64,000 nt of DNA, taken from NCBI RefSeq assembly GCF_035582795.1, contig NW_027445624.1, forward strand, positions 2,108,001-2,172,000. Direction: 5' to 3'. Below are positions 56,513-64,000 of this stretch, piece after piece. The notes beneath the pieces were generated by a model, which worked only from the letters and a program-made list of their open reading frames with translations, did no database searches and was not told where the DNA came from. Position 1 is the first letter of the stretch. Each line of letters begins with the position of its first letter. A program made the position numbers and the translations under genes. This stretch comes from Mycteria americana (taxonomy: Eukaryota; Chordata; Aves; Ciconiiformes; Ciconiidae).

Positions 56513-57174
56513 GATGGTGGAATGCCTGGCAGTGTTTCTGAGAACTTTTCTGTCCTTTCCCCACACTGGTTGCACTCCCGGTGCCCGTGGAGCAGAGGCC
56601 TCCTTTTGAGGATGACCTCATTCGCCGTGTCACTCTGAGGAAAAGGTGCACCAGGGGTTACAAATGCCAGCAATGCCTCAACACACAGCAGTATCCCCTA
56701 CCCTGACTGCTGTGTCCAGCTCCTTCCTCCTTGAGGATCTGAGTTGGAAGGGACCTCTGGAGGTCTCCAGTACCATGATATGCTCTGAGCATGGAGAACT
56801 TTAGAGTTACATCTGATTGGTCAATGCTTTCTCCAGGTGAGTTTTGAAAATCTTGGGGCCCCTGAACCAGTGCTGATCCACTCTCATGATCATACAAATA
56901 TATCTCTGTAACTTTGTCTTTCCTTAACCTCCTGTGAAATTTCCCTTCCTGCTTCTTGTCCTTGCAATCTCTTGTCCTTTCCTTTCCGTCATGATCCCCA
57001 ACCAGATCCTCAGCCCTACTCAGACCGAGGACTGTCACAACCTGCTCTCCAAGCACAGCCCCTCTGGGATCCTCAGGGCCATGCAGGCACACCACGGTGG
57101 CCAGCTCCAAGCAGAGGCATAGACTGCAGAGGGATTGTGGTAGTGGTTGTGAGCTGGCACCAGGGCGGAGACAG

Positions 57175-58200
57175 GGGTGTGCAATAATTGACTGGACTTA
57201 GAACGCTGTCAAATTACTTTAGCACTGCCACCTTAATCAACTTTGCGAAGCTGTTTCAGTGGAAGCCCTGAGAGGGCTCTGACAGGCAATCGTTGACTCT
57301 GATGGGTGGCTACATGTACCGTCCTTAGAAAATAAACCGTTGACCAAGTGTGAGACTAAGACTGGACTTAGCCGCACCTCGACTCCTCTCTGAGAAGGAG
57401 TTTAGAAAGCAAGGGGGTCCTGTCTGAACCTCGTGACTCAACGGGAGGGTTCCCCCCCTCCAGCCACTCCTCAGACTCCTACGCAACAGTGACTTTGAAC
57501 ACAAGAAGGGGCCATGGCAGCGGGTCAGCAGAGAAGAGCTCCAGCAGTGTTAAAGGAGAAGCCGCTGCCCGAGCATTCACACACCATTCAGGGAGTCGCA
57601 CACACACCGCCCGAGACTTTAACTGCTAGGACCAAAGTCCCTTCGCAGCGGCAGCTCCACTGAGCTGATGGGTGCCCCTTTTCAACTCCTCGCTCACATA
57701 CACTCGCTCTCGGGTGCTTTCTCTCCCCTCTGGCTCGACCCTAGGTTTCCCGAAGCAGAGCCTCCGAGACGACGCGCGCCAGGTGAATTTATTGGTACAG
57801 CAGTGAAAACAGCTCGAGCTGGGTGCCTCCGGAGAGGGAGCCAGAACAAAGAAATCCCTGGGTAATTATACCCTGTAAGGTATATCTGAGGTATATCTAA
57901 GGTATCTAAATTCCCCTCCCCTCAGGAGACTGTTCGGACCAATAGTAGTATTTGGGTCTGGGGTCTTCCCGTTCTTCATTGGGCCCTTTCATTGTCTCTT
58001 GGCGGGCCGATTCTTCTCTTCTCTCTAAGATCGCAGCTTCTGCTAAGGTTGAAGCCTCCTCATCTTTCTGGTTTGCATGGGTTTTGGGGGCCAAGTCAAA
58101 GTTCAGTGCACGGTCGGTGGATCTGGGTGAAAGTTCTTGTGGCCTAAGACTTCAGCAAGCCTTGCTACTAACGCCGAAGTGACTACTACAACAAGCAGCT
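57175..58200. other. LTR-like block (right arm)
   Basis: Partner of about 21,640-22,665. It starts tgtgcaataattgac after flank that matches the spacer OR unit. It carries AATAAA on the plus strand near 57,330 and on the minus strand near 57,790, and a repeat of ggtatatct near 57,880-57,900. Probably an old LTR-derived insertion. The family and exact ends are not settled. The GC-rich 58,200-58,950 adds nothing recognisable. Confidence 0.4.
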
Positions 58201-59778
58201 CCCCTTCGCACCCAGTGGTGCTCCTGAGCGAGGATGGTCACAGAGGAGGGGAGGCACTGGGAGCTGTGGCGCCGGGAACCGACACTCGCCGCTGTGTCTT
58301 GGGGCTCCTGGCAGGCGGTGCTGGTGGCTGCAGCCCCCAAGCCACCCCCAACCCTGTGAGCAGCAGTGAGTCCTCTCCCAACCACTGGGAGCAGCTCTGG
58401 CTTCAGAAGGTCTGCTGGCAGAGCTGGGGTTGTGGTGCCCACCCTATGCTTCCAACTCATGGTGCCTCTTGGGATCCCAGAGTCATTGCGGTGACTGGGG
58501 TGACAGCCCTGCCTGGCTGGCGTTTGAAGGTAATTTGGGGATGTCCTGGCAGTGTGGCTCATGTTCACATGCTAATCCCTGCACCAGCACAGCCTTGCTG
58601 CCCCACATGTGGCCCCCCCCAGCCCAACCCTGCAGGCACCACATGGTGCAGGATGCATTCAGGGCTGGGGAAACATCCCCCTGCCGTGGTCTGCACAAGG
58701 GACGAAAAATACAAAGGGCCAGGATGGGGGGTGACTTTTGGGGGTTAGAGCCAGCACACAAGGTGGGGGAGGCTGTCCCAAGGACATGTGCTCGGCACAC
58801 GGACTGACTAAGGGACAGCAGCAAATTCACAGGTCTGCTGGGTCATGCTTCCACAGTGTAAGCCCTGACACAGTGCCAGCCTCCATCTCAACGTCACTCT
58901 TCGTGAGGGACGATGGCACAAAGGGATGGGGAGTGGGAAACGCCACGTCCCAGGCCTGGTGGAGCAAGAACTCCTGGCTCTGCACTGTAAGCATGCTTCA
59001 GGGTATCCATGGTCTAGAAACAGTTTTGAATTAGCTGAACATGGGCATTTTCTCTGGCGCAAACTCTAGCCCACATCAGATCCCATCTCACCTCTCTGTG
59101 ATTGTTCTGGTCCTTCCTGGCCCTCTCCTTGTGCTCCCTGCTGGCCCTCGGGAGCTGGGCGGGGATCACTGCTGCTAAGCCCCCTGCCTGAGGGTCTGGG
59201 GAGGTGGAAGGTGCTTGAAGGGACTATGGTGCATTTCCAAGGAGAGGAAACGTTCAGTCGTGACTGGGGGTGACATGAATGACTCTCCTGCCTCCCTTCC
59301 ATGCGCCTGCTGGCGCCCCATTTCCTCCTCTGGGACAGCAGAGTCCTTGTTTCCCTGTAGACGCCTGGGTTTAGCACTTTTCCTTTGAGGGACTCCACCT
59401 TGCCCAATCTCTCTCTTTATGGTGCTCCAGTCACTGCCCGCCACAGGCCCGTGCCATCCATGGAGATGCCTGGGGTTTCCAGGCAGCTCCAGACTGCCCT
59501 CCTTAAGGACATCATCTGTGTGTCACATGTGGAACAGCCCTGGGTATGTACCTCAGCGACTCGGTGACTGCTCACCGTCTCCACTTTCACTAGACACCAA
59601 CGGGTAAGTCCTAAATGCAACACTCAGTCTCTGACAGGCACCAACAGGACAAGGAGCTCTTTGACCCTGAATCCATGGAGCAACAGGCTCCTTTGGGGAG
59701 CATTTGCTCGTGCCTGTTCTCGTCACCAGCTTTGGATGAAGAGCCCAGTCTTCAGGCAGTGCATGGAGGAGACGCCAT

Positions 59779-59784
59779 TTTATT
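59779..59784 (-). terminator. Poly(A) signal 3' of right-arm OR pseudogene
   Basis: AATAAA on the minus strand, mirror of 20,056-20,061. Confidence 0.5.
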
Positions 59785-60020
59785 ACAAAGATGCTATGGG
59801 AGACAGAGCTGTGATGCAGCGTTCGAAAGATTTTTCCTGACAGTCAGGAGACACAGAGAAGGTTCATTCATGCTTAGCAGTGAAGTGAATCCCAATATTT
59901 ATGTTATACAGATAATGATAATGACAAGGACTAATGAACAAAGCAGGCACCTGCAATGGGATACCATAGGAGTGATTTGTGCAGAGAGAAGGGAAGTCCA
60001 CAAGTACTGAAAAATGGCCA

Positions 60021-60931
60021 CTAAATCACTTTCCTCAGGGCATCCTTGAGCTCCTTGGTCCCCGTGCTGTAAATGAGGGCGTTCACTGTGGGAGGCACCA
60101 CCGAGTACAGAACTGCTACCACCAGATTCAGGGATGGGGAGGAGATGGAGGGAGGCTTCAGGTAGGCAAACATGGCAGAGCTGGCAAACAGGGAGACCAC
60201 GGTCAGGTGAGGGAGCCACGTGGAAAAGGCTTTGTGCCGTCCCTGTTCACAGGGCAACCTCAGCGCAGCCATGAAGATCTCCACACAGGACAGCACAACG
60301 AAAATACAACACCCGAGTGCTCCAATAGCACTAAATATAAGAACCCCAAATTCCCTGAGTAAGGAGCGTGAGCAGGAGAGCTTGAGGATCTGAGGGATTT
60401 CACAAAAGAACTGGTCCACAGCATTGCCTTGGCAGAGCGGTAGTGAAAATGTATTGGTAGTGTGCAGCATGGCATAGGGGAAATCACTGTCCCAGGCAGC
60501 TGCTGCCGCTTTGCTGCGAGCTCGGCTGTCCGGGAGGGTCCCATAGCGCAGGGGGTTGGAGATGGCATGTAGCGGTCATAGGCCATGATGGTGAGAAGAG
60601 AAACCTCTGCTGACATCAAGAAGGCAAACAGAAACACTTGGGCAGTGCATCCTGCATAGGAAATGTCCCTGGTGTGCCAGAGGGAATTGGCCATGGATAT
60701 GGGGACAGTGGTGGAGACGGAGCCCAGACCGAGGAAGGAGAGGTTAAAGTGGAAGAAGTACATGGGGGTGTGGAGGCAGCGGTCACAGGCTACGGCGGTG
60801 ATGCTGAGGCCGTTGCCCAGGAGGGCAGCCAGGTAGATGCCCGGGAAGAGCCAGAGGTGCAAGAGCTGCAGCTCCTGCAGGTCTGCTCACGCCAGGAGGA
60901 GGAACCGGGTGATGGAGCTGCTGTTGGACAT
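60021..60931 (-). pseudogene. OR14-like olfactory receptor pseudogene (right arm)
   Basis: Mirror of 18,909-19,819. It starts at 60,931 (MSNSSSITR) and has the same TGA at codon 15 and the same one-base loss after MAYDRY. The tail again reads NALIYSTGTKELK. Small private differences exist (FASSAMFAYLK here, FARSPMFAYLK in the left arm). No product is expected. Confidence 0.93.
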
Positions 60932-61545
60932 TTGCTGTTGGACTTTTGCTGCCTGAAGGCATTGGGGCCTGTGTAAGAGGGAAGACAGGGAGAAGTTTTG
61001 AGAGACTTCTCAAGGAAAACCCCTAAAATCTTCTGCGGTCTCAGTGCCTTCTCCAGCACAGAGAAATAAATTCCCATCTCCCACTGCCCAAGCAGACAAC
61101 CAAGATGAGAAACCTCAAAGCACAAACACCTTCCCATTCAAGTCAATGCTGCCTTGGTGTACTTCTTCAAAAGGACCCTCAGAAAGATGCTGGGGGTGAT
61201 GTGGAGCTGTGAGCAGCCCTGACACACGCAGCACCCTCACGACAGCAGAAGGACCCTGCCCTGCCGGGGGTCACTCCTTTAACCAACAGCTTCTCCCCAC
61301 AGCACTGTGGGGAGCTCGCTGGGCAGGCTGAGTGCTGACCCTGGCAGGCAGCAGAGTCCCTGCCTGGCACACAGCCTCCTGGGGTGCAGGGACCCTGCTC
61401 TGAAGGACAGCCCTGGGCTGGAGCGTGTCCTTCTCCACATGAAAGAAACCCGGAGAGCCATCCTGCCAGATCCTGCCTGCTCTGGGATGTGCCAGCTCTA
61501 GGAGACCCCTCCAGAGTACTCAAGTGCATTGCCCTGCAGCCAGAG

Positions 61546-61551
61546 ACTTAC
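61546..61551 (-). promoter_or_regulatory. Candidate 5'-exon splice donor (right-arm OR pseudogene)
   Basis: GTAAGT on the minus strand, mirror of 18,289-18,294. Confidence 0.45.
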
Positions 61552-61989
61552 TGTGTTAAGGGCCGTGAAGATTTCTCTTCCAGGGAGCTCTCAGCATCCT
61601 CCCACTCCACACTGCCTTTAACCTCTCTCTTGCTTCTCTCCTCTCCCCTCGCTGCCTCACGATATGGAGAGGGAAGGTGATAACAATGTCCACAGTGTGG
61701 ATGGACCAAAGGCTGCCCATCCGCAAAGACTGTCTCTGCAGCACCCTGTCCTTCCTGCAGTTTGTCTTGCAAGCCCCACAGCCCTGCAGAGTTTCTGCAG
61801 TCACCAAACATTTCTCTGGACAAGATGTCATTGCGCAGCCTCGTTTCTCTGGCCTTGGAGACTGCGGGGCAGTCTGTGGGCACCTCATTTCCTTGTTACA
61901 TTAACATCTGCCAAGCACTCCAGCATGTGAAGCAGAGTGGGGGCCCTGGGGCCCTGGTACCATGTTTACCTGTAACGAGTCTGTGCTCA

Positions 61990-62240
61990 GCCCCGGTGCC
62001 TCAGCTCAGATGCTGCAGCGCAAACGTGCACAGGCGGGAGGAGCTGGGGAACAGACAGGAGGAGCTGGAGCCTCCCAGCACTGTGATGGTTTGGGATGAA
62101 ATTAGATGTGGTGGGACAGCTTGCTCACTTGGGGTGCTGCAGTGGAGGGATAGAGGCTCTGCAGAAGAGAGTGGCCGGGAAGGTGAGGATGGGGGATGTC
62201 CCCAGTGTGAAGGGCCAGCTCAGATGTCTGGAGGTCTTGC
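61990..62240 (+). mobile_element. CR1 endonuclease-region fragment (right arm)
   Basis: Partner of 17,600-17,850 (NVHRREELGNRQEELE). Weak match to the start of CR1 ORF2. Confidence 0.5.
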
Positions 62241-62884
62241 AGGATGCTTAGCTTCTGTCACTGAGGATTAGAGAGGCCAGTAAGGGTGACATCGTGTTGG
62301 CAGTTATGAACCATGCAGTGAGGGTGAGGAAGCAGGAAAAGTCTTCTGGCAGCAGCCCAAGGAAGTCTGCAGGGCAATGAGCCAGTTCCTGTGGGGGACT
62401 GTAATTGCCCTGGCATTCACGGACCAGGCAAAACAAGGTGCAAACAGTCTGCAGCACTGCGGGACACCTTCTTCATACAGCTGCCCAGTGGGCCAACAAA
62501 GGCCCTGGGTGCTCACCTGGATCCGGTACTGGCAACCAAGGACGAGCTGCTCAGGGATGTGATAATCACGATAAACAACTCCTCACACACACACACACAC
62601 AGAGACTGGAAATGGGAATGAAAGAAATGATGTAGGGACAATACTGTCTGAGAGGTGTTGCCATTAGATGACAACAGTTAGAAAGGAGAGAAAAAGTATT
62701 GTTCTAACAACTTCATGGCAGACTATAATACTGAGAAATTATAAGTGTCTTGTCAAGGAAGAATGAAGGAAAGGAGTAACATGAAAGAAATAAGAGTTTA
62801 GCATCATGAAGAAGAGGAAGACCTTATTTTAGAGCATGTTACTGCTGCTGCTGTTAGTGAGAGTAGAAATAAGGCAAATCCCAG

Positions 62885-63410
62885 GGTGGGTTGTCCCCAG
62901 CTGGCAGCTCAGCCCCCACGCAGCTGCTGGCTCAGTCCCCCTGAGCTGGAGGGGGGAGAGCATTGGAAGGGCAAAGTGAGAAAGAGTCGTGGGTGAAGAG
63001 AAAGGCAGTTTAATAAGTGAAGCAAAGGTGCGTGCGCAAGCAAAAGGGAGTAAGGAATTGCTATCAGTTTGTTTTGAATGCTCTGCCTTTGGAGAGGGGA
63101 GTGAATGGGCTCCTCTTTTGCTGGAGCCATAGAAGGGTTTGGGTTGTAAGGGAGCTGCAAGGTCCTGTAGTTGCAAGCCCCCTGTCACGGGCAGGGAAAG
63201 GGGAAGGCGTCCCTGGGTGGGCTCGAACCACCAGCCTTTCGGTTAACAGCCGAACGCGCTAACCAATTGCGCCACAGAGACTCCCAAAGTGAGCTATGGA
63301 GTGCTTCCCATCGGCAGGCAGATGTTTGGCCATTTCTGGGGAAGCAGAGCTTCGTCACCCACAGTGGGGACTTGGCAAGAGAAACACCACAACCCGGAGT
63401 GTCCACCCTT
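62885..63410 (-). mobile_element. Old ERVL-type solo LTR remnant (right arm)
   Basis: Partner of 16,430-16,955, split by the same tRNA-bearing insert. Here the inner copy of the 6-bp flanking word has one change (gatagc for catagc). Confidence 0.75.
63208..63281 (-). tRNA. TRNAN-GUU: tRNA-Asn (anticodon GUU), right-arm copy
   Basis: The 74-nt sequence is identical to 16,559-16,632, though the flanks differ by a few percent. Anticodon GTT, intact A and B boxes and all stems are paired. The two tRNA genes point toward each other across the palindrome. Confidence 0.95.
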
Positions 63411-64000
63411 CATCCTTCTTTCCCTGAGCACCGGACCTTCCCTCCCATGGCATTTCTGGTAGCAGTCCTCTCTCATTCCCTGCCCTCTGCACACCATCCA
63501 TCTGCAATACAAAGCTGGCCACCAAAGCAACTCCTCCTGCAGCCTTGCACAAGCGCTTACACCTCAAAGAGCACAGACGTGCCTCGGCGAGGTCCTCCCC
63601 TCACCAAGATGCACTTCCTCAACTGGTGTTTTTACGATGCACGAATGGTGACTGCAGAAACGTGGTCATCCCCTGAGGATGAGAGGGAAAGCCTTGAGAG
63701 CTTCTTAGCTTCTCAGGTAGTGATCAGGCAGTGATTGGCAGTGCGTACGGATGCGAGAGAGGGTGTAGGGAACTTGTCAAGAAGCAAGGCGATGGTTGAG
63801 GGCTGTAGCAAATACTTCCAACCTTGTGTGAGCCCAGCTATGGAAAGCCGTTGATGTCTGTGGGTGGAGGAGGAATAGGTCTGCCCTGGGAATGTGGCTG
63901 AAGGCCCCTGCACAAAGGAGAGGTTCCCATCCTGTGTGCATGCCTCAGCCTGGGAGATGGGGAATGCCCTCTGCTGTGGGGTGGCTAGACAGTGCTCAAC

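Larger units (their letters stand above)
46139..64000 (-). repeat. Right arm of giant inverted repeat
   Basis: This is the inverted partner of 15,841-33,488, carrying the same gene order in reverse. The first sampled 240 bp at the inner edge (46,141-46,381) differ from the left arm at about one base. The outermost sampled 300 bp differ at about six. It carries a private 775-bp LTR and lacks the left arm's 567-bp LTR. It continues past the window end. Confidence 0.95.

Noticed and set aside
15841-64000. Assembly hairpin artefact as the source of the inverted repeat
   Set aside because: Arms differ at about 1-2% of bases and each has a private LTR with a proper target duplication and an empty site opposite. 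A fold-back artefact would give near-identical arms.

Overview
The window is bird nuclear DNA. The signs are many CR1 LINE copies (including the octamer tails near ATTCTGTG), several bird-type LTR fossils, and seven single-coding-exon olfactory receptor (OR) loci of the OR14-like class (family gamma-c) that is expanded in birds. The species cannot be named from sequence alone. Nothing bacterial, no CRISPR and no operon is present.

Layout. Positions 1-15,840 hold CR1 fragments, one near-full-length CR1 (about 3,775-8,220) and an open OR reading frame (8,483-9,418). From 15,841 to the right edge the window is dominated by a giant inverted repeat. The left arm (15,841-33,488) and right arm (46,139-64,000) match along their whole length in opposite orientation and flank a 12.65-kb spacer. 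The right arm runs off the window, so the real palindrome is larger. Each arm carries a tRNA-Asn(GUU) gene, a broken OR and an intact OR. The spacer carries one OR with an in-frame stop and one intact OR facing each other. OR orientation from 18 to 61 kb is +, -, +, -, +, -. The four outer loci are the palindrome pairs, and the two spacer loci are older inverted paralogues.

The arms look about 98% alike at their outer ends and above 99% near the spacer, judged by eye on short stretches. Their main structural differences are two solo LTRs, one private to each arm, each with a 5-bp target duplication and an exact empty site opposite. This argues against a simple assembly fold-back and dates both insertions after the arms formed.

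Genes working together: the ORs are odorant G-protein-coupled receptors of olfactory neurons. Six of the seven loci keep a GTAAGT donor 0.6-2.5 kb upstream, and the ORs keep an acceptor, usually 23 nt before the ATG, so each probably has a non-coding 5' exon spliced to the coding exon. The OR at 8.5 kb lacks a visible donor and has the large CR1 240 bp upstream of its ATG instead. Most remaining DNA is repeated OR-cassette flank with embedded CR1 pieces, plus ERV fossils in the spacer.
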